DNA of 64,000 bases from an uncultured Pedobacter sp. (GTDB lineage: Bacteria; Bacteroidota; Bacteroidia; Sphingobacteriales; Sphingobacteriaceae), in the NCBI RefSeq assembly GCF_913776295.1, contig NZ_CAJYOJ010000088.1, forward strand, positions 1 through 64,000, given 5' to 3'. Positions 24,671 to 33,280 of this stretch are shown piece by piece. The notes below the pieces were generated by a model, which was given only the letters and a program-made list of their open reading frames with translations, did not search any database and was not told where the DNA came from. The position numbers were made by a program, and so were the translations under genes. The first letter of the stretch is position 1; each line of letters opens with the position of its first letter.

Positions 24671-26407
24671 ATGAGTAAAAATGTTGCAGAACAACTGGTT
24701 GAAATGCTGGTTGAGGTTGGCGTAAAAAGAGTTTATGCCGTTACCGGAGATAGTTTGAATTATTTTAACGACGCTGTAAGAAGAAATGGCCAGATTAAGT
24801 GGATCCACGTACGTAACGAGGAGGTGGGTGCTTTTGCTGCGGCGGCGGAAGCCGAACTAGACGGGATTGCCTGCTGCGCCGGGAGCTGTGGTCCAGGCCA
24901 TGTACACTTGATTAACGGTCTATACGATGCACACCGAAGCCATGTGCCGGTAATTGCCATTGCCTCCACCATTCCAACTGGTGAATTCGGGATGGATTAT
25001 TTTCAGGAAACGAATACCATAAAATTATTTGACGATTGCAGTTACTATAACCAGGTAGCTACCACCGCCGAACAGGCGCCAAGAATGTTTCAAACCGCCG
25101 TTCAGCATGCCATTCATAAAAAAGGTGTTGCCGTTTTTGGTTTGCCTGGCGATGTAGCCCAGCTGGACGCGGTAGAAAGCGTAACGTCTATGCAATTATT
25201 CAACAATAAGCCGGTAATCCGTCCTGCTGATCAGGAGTTGAAAGATTTATCAGACCTGATTAATGGGGAAAAGAAAATTACGATTTATTGTGGTATCGGT
25301 GCCGCCGATGCGCATGATGAAGTGGTAGAACTGGCAGCTAAATTAAAAGCACCTGTAGGATTTTCTTTTAGAGGGAAAATGGGCATACAATACAATAACC
25401 CTTATGAAGTAGGGATGACAGGACTTTTAGGACAGCCATCAGGCTACCATGCCATGCATGAGGCCGACTTGGTGCTTTTACTGGGAACCGATTTTCCTTA
25501 TGTAAATTTTATGCCTGTTAAGAACAAAATCGTACAGATTGATGAAAAACCCGAACGGTTGGGCAGAAGAGCTAAACTGACCATGGGCTTATGTGGGAAT
25601 ATCGCCGATTCAATAAAAGCATTAATGCCGCTGCTTACTGAAAAGAAAAATGACGATTTCTTAAAATCTCAATTAGAATTCTATCAAAAAGTTAAGGAAA
25701 GGCAGCAGGTTTATGTTAAAGATCAGGGTGAGGAAAATAAAGTACAACCCGAATTTGTAGCCGAAACGATCAACCGTTTAGCGGCTGATGATGCCATTTT
25801 TACCGTTGATACGGGGATGTGCTGCGTTTGGGGAGCACGTTTTATCGATGGAACAGGCAAACGTAAAATGTTGGGTTCTTTTAACCACGGCTCTATGGCG
25901 AATGCGATGCCGATGGCCATTGGCGCTGCGTTAGCTCATCCAGAACAACAAGTGGTTGCGCTATGTGGCGATGGTGGCCTATCCATGCTCTTGGGCGATC
26001 TGGCAACCATTAAACAATATAACCTGCCTGTAAAACTGATTGTTTTTAACAATAGGGCTTTAGGTATGGTGAAGCTGGAAATGGAGGTTGATGGTTTGCC
26101 AGACAATGAGACGGATATGATCAATCCCGATTTTGCCTTGGTCGCTCAGGCCATGGGATTTAAAGGAATGACGGTAACCAAACCGGAAGAAGTGGAAACA
26201 GCAATCAGTTATGCGCTCAATGAAAATGGTCCGGTTTTATTAAACATCATGACCAATCCGAATGCTTTGGCCATGCCACCAAAAATAGAATGGGAGCAAA
26301 TAAAAGGCATGACAGAATCGATGGCAAAACTGATGCTGGGTGGAAAAATGAGTGAGGTTTTGGATACGATAAAATCGAATTATAAACACTTGGGGGAGGT
26401 GTTGTAA
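24671..26407 (+). CDS. poxB: pyruvate oxidase/pyruvate dehydrogenase (quinone)-like ThDP enzyme
   Basis: A 578-residue thiamine-diphosphate enzyme closest in layout to E. coli PoxB (pyruvate + quinone to acetate + CO2, peripheral membrane). Order: PYR domain with catalytic Glu in HVRNEEVGAFAAAAEAEL (about 46-62) and CAGSCGPGHVHLINGLYDAH; central FAD-type domain; PP domain with the ThDP motif CGDGGLSMLLGDLATIKQYNLP ending in NN (about 435-465). Acetolactate synthase is excluded by the lack of its typical motifs. The C-terminal tail could be the membrane-binding helix. Two inverted repeats upstream suggest regulation. Confidence 0.88.
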   Translation: MSKNVAEQLVEMLVEVGVKRVYAVTGDSLNYFNDAVRRNGQIKWIHVRNEEVGAFAAAAEAELDGIACCAGSCGPGHVHLINGLYDAHRSHVPVIAIASTIPTGEFGMDYFQETNTIKLFDDCSYYNQVATTAEQAPRMFQTAVQHAIHKKGVAVFGLPGDVAQLDAVESVTSMQLFNNKPVIRPADQELKDLSDLINGEKKITIYCGIGAADAHDEVVELAAKLKAPVGFSFRGKMGIQYNNPYEVGMTGLLGQPSGYHAMHEADLVLLLGTDFPYVNFMPVKNKIVQIDEKPERLGRRAKLTMGLCGNIADSIKALMPLLTEKKNDDFLKSQLEFYQKVKERQQVYVKDQGEENKVQPEFVAETINRLAADDAIFTVDTGMCCVWGARFIDGTGKRKMLGSFNHGSMANAMPMAIGAALAHPEQQVVALCGDGGLSMLLGDLATIKQYNLPVKLIVFNNRALGMVKLEMEVDGLPDNETDMINPDFALVAQAMGFKGMTVTKPEEVETAISYALNENGPVLLNIMTNPNALAMPPKIEWEQIKGMTESMAKLMLGGKMSEVLDTIKSNYKHLGEVL

Positions 26408-26420
26408 GTGATAATTAGCC

Positions 26421-26540
26421 GTCATCTTGACTGAAGCGAAGCGAAATGCCCGCCTGTGCGGACAGGCCTGCCCGTACAGGCGGCGAGAGATCTATCTGAG
26501 CAGATCTCTCGACTACGTTGCACTCCGCTCGAGATGACGG
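26421..26540. repeat. GTCAT-type palindromic repeat, copy 2
   Basis: The best preserved copy. GTCATCT at the left pairs with AGATGAC at the right, with two nested stems: CCGCCTGT/ACAGGCGG and AGAGATCT/AGATCTCT. It sits between the convergent ends of the PoxB-like and hppD genes, where it could act as a bidirectional terminator-like structure. Confidence 0.8.
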
Positions 26541-26553
26541 AATTACTATTACA

Positions 26554-27684
26554 CTATAAATTGCCCCTTAATTCCTGTTCGCGCTCTAATGATTCAAACA
26601 ATGCTTTAAAGTTACCTGCGCCAAAGCTTTGTGCACCTTTACGTTGAATAATTTCGAAGAAAAGGGTCGGGCGGTCTTCAACTGGTTTGGTGAAAATCTG
26701 TAACAGATAACCTTCTTCATCACAATCAACTAAAATGCCCAGGCTCTCCAATAAGGCTATTTCTTCATCAATTTTGCCTACGCGTTGCGGCATCATATCA
26801 TAATACGCTTCTGGTGGAGCACTCAAAAATTCAACACCACGCGACTTTAATTCTTTAACTGTTTTTACAATGTCTTTTGTGGCTACGGCAATATGCTGAA
26901 CGCCTTCTCCTTCATAATATTCCAGGTATTCTTCAATCTGCGATTTCTTTTTACCCTCTGCCGGCTCATTGATCGGGAATTTCGAATAACCGTTGCCATT
27001 ACTCATCACTTTACTCATCAAAGCAGAATATTCTGTATTGATCTGCTTATCGTCAAAAGATAGAATATTTACAAAACCCATTACATCTTCATACCATTGT
27101 ACAGCTTCATTCATGCGGTTCCAACCTACATTGCCTACGCAGTGATCAATATATAACAGACCGGTATCGGTAGGTTGATAATCGCTTTCCCACACACGGT
27201 AACCCGGCATAAAGGTTCCGTTATAATTTTTACGCTCTATAAACATGTGGACAGTTTCGCCATAGGTGTAGATACCGCTCATTTTAACTTCGCCAAATTC
27301 ATCTGTTAAGGTTTTTGGCTCCATATACGGTTTCGCACCGCGTTTTGTAGTTTCTTCAAAAGCGCTGAATGCGTCATCTACCCAAAGTGCTAATACCTTT
27401 ACTCCATCGCCATGTTTTTTAACATGCTCTGATATTGGATGATCAGATTTTAGCGCTGTAGTTAAGATGAGCCTGATTTTGCCCTGTTGCAGTACATAGG
27501 ATGCCCGATCGCGCACGCCGGTTTCTGGTCCCGCATAAGCTAAGCTTTGAAAACCAAATGCCGTTTTATAATAATGAGCGGCCTGTTTGGCATTACCCAC
27601 ATAAAATTCAATATAATCTGTTCCGTTAATAGGCAGAAAATCTGGTGCTTTTGATATTTTTTCTGCAAAAGTTTGTGTTTCCAT
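26554..27684 (-). CDS. hppD: 4-hydroxyphenylpyruvate dioxygenase
   Basis: Converts 4-hydroxyphenylpyruvate to homogentisate (tyrosine catabolism), Fe(II)-dependent, cytoplasmic. In 376 residues it has two vicinal-oxygen-chelate domains. Metal ligands are visible as His in IDHCVGNV (about 179), His in VQHIAVAT (about 262) and Glu in LFFEIIQRKG (about 343). The C-terminal helix GAGNFKALFESLEREQ is family-typical. The frame is open 30 codons further, but that extension is low-complexity and METQTFAEKI is the normal beginning. hmgA lies upstream on the same strand behind a repeat array. Confidence 0.96.
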   Translation of the reverse strand: METQTFAEKISKAPDFLPINGTDYIEFYVGNAKQAAHYYKTAFGFQSLAYAGPETGVRDRASYVLQQGKIRLILTTALKSDHPISEHVKKHGDGVKVLALWVDDAFSAFEETTKRGAKPYMEPKTLTDEFGEVKMSGIYTYGETVHMFIERKNYNGTFMPGYRVWESDYQPTDTGLLYIDHCVGNVGWNRMNEAVQWYEDVMGFVNILSFDDKQINTEYSALMSKVMSNGNGYSKFPINEPAEGKKKSQIEEYLEYYEGEGVQHIAVATKDIVKTVKELKSRGVEFLSAPPEAYYDMMPQRVGKIDEEIALLESLGILVDCDEEGYLLQIFTKPVEDRPTLFFEIIQRKGAQSFGAGNFKALFESLEREQELRGNL

Positions 27685-27699
27685 TTGTTCGTTATTATT

Positions 27700-28119
27700 T
27701 AAATCCGAGCTCGGGGGTGACGAAGTCGGATGTGATATGTTGTTGTTAACTGTTATAAGGTTGAATGTCGTCAAGTTTAAATGTTGGATAATTGCTCAAC
27801 TCTGTTCCCTTTGCATTTGATCCTAGGTCTATGTTCATCCTGATTATTTATATTCATTTTAACTTCGAACTTCGGACCTCGGTCTTTTCCCGACTTTTGA
27901 CTATTTCTATGCACTTTATCTTCGGACTTCGGTCTTCCCGACTTCTAACTATTTCTATGCACTTTATCTTCGGACTTCGGTCTTTTCCCGACTTCTGACT
28001 ATTTCTATGCACTTTATCTTCGGACCTCGGACTACGGTCTTCCGGACTTCTGACTATTTCTATGCACTTTATCTTCAGACTTCGGACTTCGGACCTCGGT
28101 CTCCGGACTTCTGACTCAT
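27700..28119. repeat. short tandem repeat array between hmgA and hppD
   Basis: CTATTTCTATGCACTTTATC recurs at 27901, 27949, 27999 and 28055 (spacings 48, 50 and 56). Between the copies are runs of a 7-bp unit close to TCGGACT. At 28075-28116 there are six consecutive heptads: TCAGACT, TCGGACT, TCGGACC, TCGGTCT, CCGGACT, TCTGACT. The array ends four bases from the hmgA stop codon. No coding function is seen. Confidence 0.85.
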
Positions 28120-29286
28120 TTATTCTACGTTAATTTGCCAGCTTTTATGATAGTTTTCGTCTTCAATATCGAGGGCATCCTGCGTAAGCATTAAAGGCTT
28201 AAAAGGATCGATCATTACCGCCAGCTCCTCTGTTTTTTCTTTTCCGATTGATTTCTCTACGGTACCTGGATGTGGCCCATGCGGAATTCCACCCGGATGT
28301 AATGTAATTTGACCTTTAACCACGCTTTTGCGGCTCATAAAATCACCATCTACATAATAAAGTACTTCATCGCTATCTACATTGCTATGGTTGTAAGGTG
28401 CGGGAATCGAGTCGGGATGGTAGTCGTATTTGCGGGGAACAAAAGAGCAAACCACAAAATTGTGTCCCTCGAAAGTTTGATGAACCGGAGGTGGTTGGTG
28501 TAAGCGGCCTGTTATCGGCTCAAAATCGTGTATAGAGAAAGCATATGGATAATGATAACCGTCCCAGCCTATATAATCAAAAGGGTGCGTACCATAGGTA
28601 TAAGGATAAATTAAGCCCTGTTTTTTTATCAGCACTTTAAAATCCCCATATTCATCATTTGTTTGCAGGTTCTCTGGTAGTCTCAGGTCCCGTTCACAAT
28701 AAGGCGCATGTTCCATCAACTGTCCATATTGATTTAAATATCTTTTTGGAGGCCTTAAAGGACTAAAACTTTCTACAATAAACAACCTGTTTTGTTCCGT
28801 ATCAAATTCCATCTGATAAATGGTTCCTCTTGGGATCATCAGATAATCGCCATAAGCAAATTTAATTTCTCCGAATCCTGTTTTCAGCTTTCCTGAACCT
28901 TCATGTACGAAAATCATTTCATCAGCCTGACTATTTTTGTAGAAATAATCAGTCATTGATTTTTTTGGCGCAGCCAAAACGATATGCAGATCGCTGTTGA
29001 CCAGAACAGCCTTCCTGCTTTCCAGAAAATCATCTTCGGGTTTAATGTTAAAACCGATCAGACTGGTGTGTTTCAGGTGCTTTTCCCGGGCTATTTTTGG
29101 CTCCACACTATAAGGTTCACCCAAGTGTTTTACGATGGTTGGCGGATGGCAATGATAAACCAATGAATATAAACTGGAAAAACCCTCGGTTGATACCAGT
29201 TCTTCGGCATAAAGATTCCCATCAGGTTTACGAAAAACCGTGTGACGTTTAGCTGGAATCTGCCCCATTTTATGATAAACAGGCAT
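28120..29286 (-). CDS. hmgA: homogentisate 1,2-dioxygenase
   Basis: Opens the homogentisate ring to maleylacetoacetate; Fe(II)-dependent, cytoplasmic. The 388 residues form a double cupin: FGEIKFAYGDYLMIPRGTIYQME (about 155-177) is the first, and the second holds GHNFVVCSFVPRKYDYHPDSIPAPYNHSN with the metal site around YYVDGDF and LHPGGIPHGPHPGTVE (about 333-348). It is shorter than the vertebrate enzyme (445), as usual for Bacteroidota relatives. It lies 436 nt upstream of hppD on the same strand, with the repeat array between. Confidence 0.93.
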   Translation of the reverse strand: MPVYHKMGQIPAKRHTVFRKPDGNLYAEELVSTEGFSSLYSLVYHCHPPTIVKHLGEPYSVEPKIAREKHLKHTSLIGFNIKPEDDFLESRKAVLVNSDLHIVLAAPKKSMTDYFYKNSQADEMIFVHEGSGKLKTGFGEIKFAYGDYLMIPRGTIYQMEFDTEQNRLFIVESFSPLRPPKRYLNQYGQLMEHAPYCERDLRLPENLQTNDEYGDFKVLIKKQGLIYPYTYGTHPFDYIGWDGYHYPYAFSIHDFEPITGRLHQPPPVHQTFEGHNFVVCSFVPRKYDYHPDSIPAPYNHSNVDSDEVLYYVDGDFMSRKSVVKGQITLHPGGIPHGPHPGTVEKSIGKEKTEELAVMIDPFKPLMLTQDALDIEDENYHKSWQINVE

Positions 29287-29564
29287 AATTAAATGGTGTT
29301 ATGGTTAGAAAGAAAGAATCTTAATGAATGAACAATTAAAACGGCAATGCGTTTCAATTTAAAAAGAAAGGTAAACGAAAATTACAGAGAATATTGGGCC
29401 ATGATCAGCTTGGATAGCATCTTGTAGCGACGGGCCGCTATGGCGTCGTTGACTAGTGTAATATGTAATGCTTTTAAGATCATGGTTTTAATGATACCAA
29501 GGTAAGTATTTTATTTAAAAGTTAAAATTTTAATTATCTTTAATTGCTTACTACAACCATCTTC

Positions 29565-30020
29565 ATGAAATTTATTTTTACATGTTTAATTTTTTTAGCC
29601 TTTGGCTATAGCACTTTTGCGCAACAAAAGGGCAGGTACAACATTAGGGTTATAGATCTAAACGGAAAAGGAGTAAGAGGATCCTTTTATGCTGCGGCAG
29701 ATGATGGATTAACCATTATCAGAAACCGGAGGGATACCCTAAAATTAAGTGCGGACAGCATCAGTGCCTTGTATATATACCGAAAAGGAATTGCCGCACC
29801 TCTGGCCGTTGCCGGCGCTTTAACCTTTTTCGTATTAGCTGCCAGGAGCGATAAGCTGGTAGAATCGGTAGTATTTATTGCCGCGGGCGTGCCGGCAGGC
29901 GTATCCGGAGGTTTATTAATCGGTGGATTACTCTCCAACAAAAAACGCTACAAAAGACTTCAGGCAAAGGATTTTCCATTGATTAAATCAGATCTTCAAA
30001 AGTATACCATATTAAAATAA
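29565..30020 (+). CDS. hypothetical exported/membrane protein
   Basis: A 151-residue protein: signal peptide MKFIFTCLIFLAFGYSTFAQQ, then a short beta-rich region (IRVIDLNGKGVRGSFYAAADDGLTII) that may sit in the periplasm, and two hydrophobic segments (about 90-105 and 112-135, glycine-rich). ATG 29565 begins the signal peptide; the longer frame adds seven residues without support. Family not recognised. It lies just upstream of the fumarylacetoacetate hydrolase gene in the same direction, but a functional link is not evident. Confidence 0.65.
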   Translation: MKFIFTCLIFLAFGYSTFAQQKGRYNIRVIDLNGKGVRGSFYAAADDGLTIIRNRRDTLKLSADSISALYIYRKGIAAPLAVAGALTFFVLAARSDKLVESVVFIAAGVPAGVSGGLLIGGLLSNKKRYKRLQAKDFPLIKSDLQKYTILK

Positions 30021-30087
30021 TCACGTTTAAGTTTTATTTTGAATGAGCTAATTGTTTAGCTTTACCGCGTATTTAACCAAATCATAT

Positions 30088-31092
30088 ATGAAATTAGTAT
30101 CTTATAAAACCGAAGACAGGGAGCATCTGGGCATATTTATCGACGGTCATATTTACAACCTGAATAGTTGCGATAAATTGCTTCCGGATAATATGAGTAT
30201 GTTCTTGCAAGGTGGCGAAGTGTTAATGGAAAGAGCAAAAAGGATAGACGACCAGATAAAAGATGGGAGTTTAACTGCTAAAGAAGAAATTTTTTACGAG
30301 ATTTTGGCACCTGTTCCACATCCTACAAGTTGCCGTGATGGTTATGCCTTCAGGCAACATGTTGCTGCGGCACGTAGAAACAGAAAGGTTGATATGATCC
30401 CACAGTTTGATGAGTATCCGATCTTTTATTTCACTAATCACAACGCTATTCAGGGAACAGGGGAAATTGAATGCATGCCAGATCATTTTGATAAGTTGGA
30501 TTTCGAACTGGAACTAGCCATTGTTATCGGTAAAAAAGGTAGGAATATTAAAGCTGCAGAGGCTGATGAGTATATTGCCGGTTATATGATAATGAACGAT
30601 ATGAGCGCCCGCACTTTGCAGATGGAAGAGATGTTATTGAATTTAGGCCCTGCAAAGGGAAAAGATTTTTCTACCGTAATTGGTCCATGGCTGGTCACAC
30701 CAGATGAACTGTTGCAGTATAAGGTTGCGCCCAAGGAAGGACATGTGGGCAACGCTTACGACCTTAAAATGACCTGTAGGGTAAACGGCATTGAAGTATC
30801 AAGAGGAAACGCCGCTGATATGGACTGGACTTTTGCAGAAATTATAGAACGCTGTGCTTATGGGGTAGATATTCTGCCTGGTGACGTAATTGGTTCAGGA
30901 ACAGTAGGAACAGGTTGTTTCCTGGAATTAAACGGTACCGGTTTACTAAACGATCCGAATTATAAAGTGCAATGGCTGCAGCCTGGCGATGTGGTGGAGA
31001 TGGAGATCACAGGCTTGGGAGCATTAACCAATACGATTACGAAAGCTGATACGGATTTTTCGATCCTGGCGTTGAAGAAGTCTCAACAATAA
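30088..31092 (+). CDS. fumarylacetoacetate hydrolase-family protein
   Basis: A 334-residue enzyme, probably fumarylacetoacetase in the last step of tyrosine catabolism (fumarate + acetoacetate), given hppD, hmgA and phhA nearby. The FAH domain shows RDGYAFRQHVAAARRNR, then FYFTNHNAIQGTGE, and the metal-binding block FDKLDFELELAIVIGKKGRN (about 143-162) and GYMIMNDMSARTLQMEE. The end GDVVEMEITGLGALTNTI is typical. ATG 30088 begins the conserved MKLVSYKTE; the 12-codon upstream extension has no support. Other acylpyruvate hydrolases share the fold, so substrate identity rests on context. Confidence 0.88.
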   Translation: MKLVSYKTEDREHLGIFIDGHIYNLNSCDKLLPDNMSMFLQGGEVLMERAKRIDDQIKDGSLTAKEEIFYEILAPVPHPTSCRDGYAFRQHVAAARRNRKVDMIPQFDEYPIFYFTNHNAIQGTGEIECMPDHFDKLDFELELAIVIGKKGRNIKAAEADEYIAGYMIMNDMSARTLQMEEMLLNLGPAKGKDFSTVIGPWLVTPDELLQYKVAPKEGHVGNAYDLKMTCRVNGIEVSRGNAADMDWTFAEIIERCAYGVDILPGDVIGSGTVGTGCFLELNGTGLLNDPNYKVQWLQPGDVVEMEITGLGALTNTITKADTDFSILALKKSQQ

Positions 31093-31232
31093 ATGTTGAA
31101 AGTTCGAAAGTTTTAAGGTTGAATGTTTTGGCCGTATGTTGAATTTCAATTAAAGGAATCTTTATCTGTAAGGACCAAATATGTCGATTGAAATTTGATT
31201 ATATCTTAATAGTTTATCTATACAGTTTGATA

Positions 31233-31580
31233 ATGGCAAAAGTTGAGAAATTTGAAGATTTAGAAATCTGGCAATTAGCTAAAGAGGTAGGAGTTGAGGC
31301 TTACCGTATTTCAGATTTAGAGCCCATGAAATCTGACTTTGGTTTAAAAGATCAGTTCAGGCGAGCAGCAATGTCTGATAATGTTGCTGAAGGATTTGAA
31401 TATAATAATAATCCAGATTTTATTCGCTTTTTGGTTTATGCCAAAGGCTCTTCCGGCGAATTCAGAAATAAACTTATTGTGCTGGAGGAAGCCAAAAAGC
31501 TTTCAATTGATGATTTTAATTTCTTTATGCCAAATGCGTTGAATTTTCTGCCAAAACAAAAAGATTTATCGATTACTTAA
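31233..31580 (+). CDS. four-helix-bundle (S23 intervening-sequence) protein, 3' frameshift
   Basis: 115 residues as read. It belongs to the small four-helix-bundle family often encoded within 23S rRNA intervening sequences or as stand-alone chromosomal genes: KFEDLEIWQLAKEV, then KDQFRRAAMSDNVAEGFEYNNNPDFIRFLVYAKGSSGEFRNKL. After DDFN the frame turns into unrelated sequence. The expected ending is present in the +1 frame (LYAKCVEFSAKTKRF then IDYLRDF, stop at 31589-31591). So one base, probably a T near 31521-31524, is missing. The start at ATG 31233 fits the family; the longer frame does not. Function unknown. Confidence 0.8.
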   Translation: MAKVEKFEDLEIWQLAKEVGVEAYRISDLEPMKSDFGLKDQFRRAAMSDNVAEGFEYNNNPDFIRFLVYAKGSSGEFRNKLIVLEEAKKLSIDDFNFFMPNALNFLPKQKDLSIT

Positions 31581-31695
31581 GAGATTTTTGAGAAGAAAAA
31601 GAAAATTTTGAAAAAAGGAATATAATCTTTTGTTGTGTTCTTTAAATCTTTCAACGTTCATGTTATTAGTGAGTTTAATTAAGAATCCAGAACAT

Positions 31696-31751
31696 TTTCA
31701 ATATTTCAACATTTCAACCTTTCAACATTTTAACCTTTCAACATTTAAACC
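31696..31751. repeat. seven tandem 8-bp units (TTTCAACM)
   Basis: Units in order: TTTCAATA, TTTCAACA, TTTCAACC, TTTCAACA, TTTTAACC, TTTCAACA, TTTAAACC. They lie just before the flavin reductase start and account for the odd N-terminal extension of the longest open frame. A related inverted word (TGTTGAAAGTT) occurs at about 31094. Confidence 0.9.
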
Positions 31752-31761
31752 CAATAAAACT

Positions 31762-32649
31762 TTGCTAACCCTAAATACTTCCGATTTAACCCCGGTAGAA
31801 CTGCAAAACTACCTTCAGTATGCTATCGCTCCGCGACCGATCTGCTTCGCCTCAACTATTGATGCGGACGGACATATCAATTTGAGCCCTTTCAGTTTCT
31901 TTAATATGTTCAGCACCAATCCGCCGATCTGTATTTTTTCGCCTTCAAGAAGGGTACGCGATAATACCACAAAACATAGCCTGGAAAATGTACTCCAGGT
32001 TAAGGAATGCGTGATCAATATTGTAAACTACGATATGGTGCAGCAGATGAGTTTAGCCAGTACCGAATATGCCAAAGGGGTAAACGAGTTTGAAAAAGCC
32101 GGATTTACCATGTTGAAATCTGATCTGGTAAAACCACCAAGAGTTGCTGAAGCGCCTGTGCAGTTTGAGTGTGTAGTGAATGAAGTGATCGCTTTAGGTG
32201 ATAACCATGGTGCCGGAAACCTCGTACTGGCTGAAATAAAAGTAATCCATATTAATGAAGCGGTTTTAGATGAAAATGGCAGGATAGATCAGTATAAAAT
32301 GGATCTCGTTGCCCGTTTGGGCGGCGATTGGTATTGCAGGGTTACTGCCGATAATCTGTTCAAAGTAGCAAAACCTTTAGCCAAACTGGGTATTGGAGTA
32401 GACCGTTTGCCACAATCAGTCCGTTATTCTAAAGTATTAACCGGGAATGATCTGGGGATGCTCGGAAATGTTGAGCAGCTACCGAATGATGAAGAAATTG
32501 ATCTGATCAGCACAAATCCCGATGTTAAGGAAATACTTGATGCCACCATTGGCGATAGTACCAACCGCGAAAGAGAACTACACGAACTCGCCAGAAAATT
32601 TTTGAATACCGGTGATGTAGATCTTGCTTTAAAGATCGTTTTGCTGTAG
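31762..32649 (+). CDS. flavin reductase (FMN-binding split-barrel) family protein
   Basis: A 295-residue FMN-binding protein of the flavin reductase-like family: APRPICFASTIDADGHINLSPFSFFNMFSTNPP (about 23-55) is the FMN-binding signature. The domain continues to about 205, and the tail (ISTNPDVKEILDATIG) is extra. The frame is open back to 31630, but residues encoded there are repeats (31696-31751), so the TTG at 31762 (reading MLTLNTSDLTPVELQNYL) is chosen. The TTG start is not proven. It lies between the FAH gene and phhA and may serve an aromatic oxygenase, but that is conjecture. Confidence 0.85.
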   Translation: MLTLNTSDLTPVELQNYLQYAIAPRPICFASTIDADGHINLSPFSFFNMFSTNPPICIFSPSRRVRDNTTKHSLENVLQVKECVINIVNYDMVQQMSLASTEYAKGVNEFEKAGFTMLKSDLVKPPRVAEAPVQFECVVNEVIALGDNHGAGNLVLAEIKVIHINEAVLDENGRIDQYKMDLVARLGGDWYCRVTADNLFKVAKPLAKLGIGVDRLPQSVRYSKVLTGNDLGMLGNVEQLPNDEEIDLISTNPDVKEILDATIGDSTNRERELHELARKFLNTGDVDLALKIVLL

Positions 32650-32674
32650 ATTTATTTATCAAAATTTAAGACCA

Positions 32675-33280
32675 ATGCATGCCAGTGTTCAGGTAGACCA
32701 GTACATCATCAATTCTGCGGAATTCGCGATTCCCATTCTAGATTATTTAAGAAACCTGATCCATCGGGCAGACGCCAGGATTGAAGAGAAAATTAAGTGG
32801 GGGATGCCTTTCTTCGATTATAAAGGAACAGTTTGCCACATCGCTTCTTTTAAACATCATTGCGCCTTTGGTTTTTGGAAAGGGGCACTAATAAATGATG
32901 AATTTGGTATTTTCAAAGAAAGGTCTGAATCCATGGGTTCGTTGGGCAAAATAAAATCTTTTGATGATTTGCCGGCAGATGAAATCCTTATCGCTTACAT
33001 TCAACAGGCTATCCGGTTAAATGAGGATGGTGTAAAGTTGCCCTCAAAACCAAAATCTACGGAGAAAAAGGAAATTGTGGTGCCGGAATATTTTATGGAG
33101 GCTCTACAGGAAGATCCCGTAGCATTAGCGGTATTCCAGAATTTCAGTCCTTCCAATAAAAAAGATTATGTTTTGTGGCTGGAAGAAGCTAAAACCGAAG
33201 CTACCAGGCTGAAAAGACTGGAAACTACTATCGAATGGCTTGCAGAAGGCAAAACAAGAATGTGGAAGTACAAAAAATAG
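32675..33280 (+). CDS. DUF1801/YdeI-like (OmdA domain) protein
   Basis: A 201-residue cytoplasmic protein. The N-terminal DUF1801 part has LIHRADARIEEKIKWGMPFFDYKGTVCHIASFKHHCAFGFWKG (about 27-69). The C-terminal OmdA-type helical part has PEYFMEALQEDPVALAVFQNFSPSNKKDYVLWLEEAKTEATRLKRLE. Members are linked loosely to antimicrobial-peptide and stress resistance (YdeI), but the activity is unknown. It starts 25 nt after the flavin reductase stop and may be co-transcribed. Confidence 0.85.
   Translation: MHASVQVDQYIINSAEFAIPILDYLRNLIHRADARIEEKIKWGMPFFDYKGTVCHIASFKHHCAFGFWKGALINDEFGIFKERSESMGSLGKIKSFDDLPADEILIAYIQQAIRLNEDGVKLPSKPKSTEKKEIVVPEYFMEALQEDPVALAVFQNFSPSNKKDYVLWLEEAKTEATRLKRLETTIEWLAEGKTRMWKYKK

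Noticed and set aside
26456..26647. 63-codon plus frame over the poxB-hppD junction
   Set aside because: It is the translation of the GTCAT-type palindrome and of the antisense of hppD.
27901..28119. CRISPR-like array downstream of hmgA
   Set aside because: Repeats differ in length, lie 48-56 bp apart with repetitive heptads between instead of unique spacers, and no cas gene is present.
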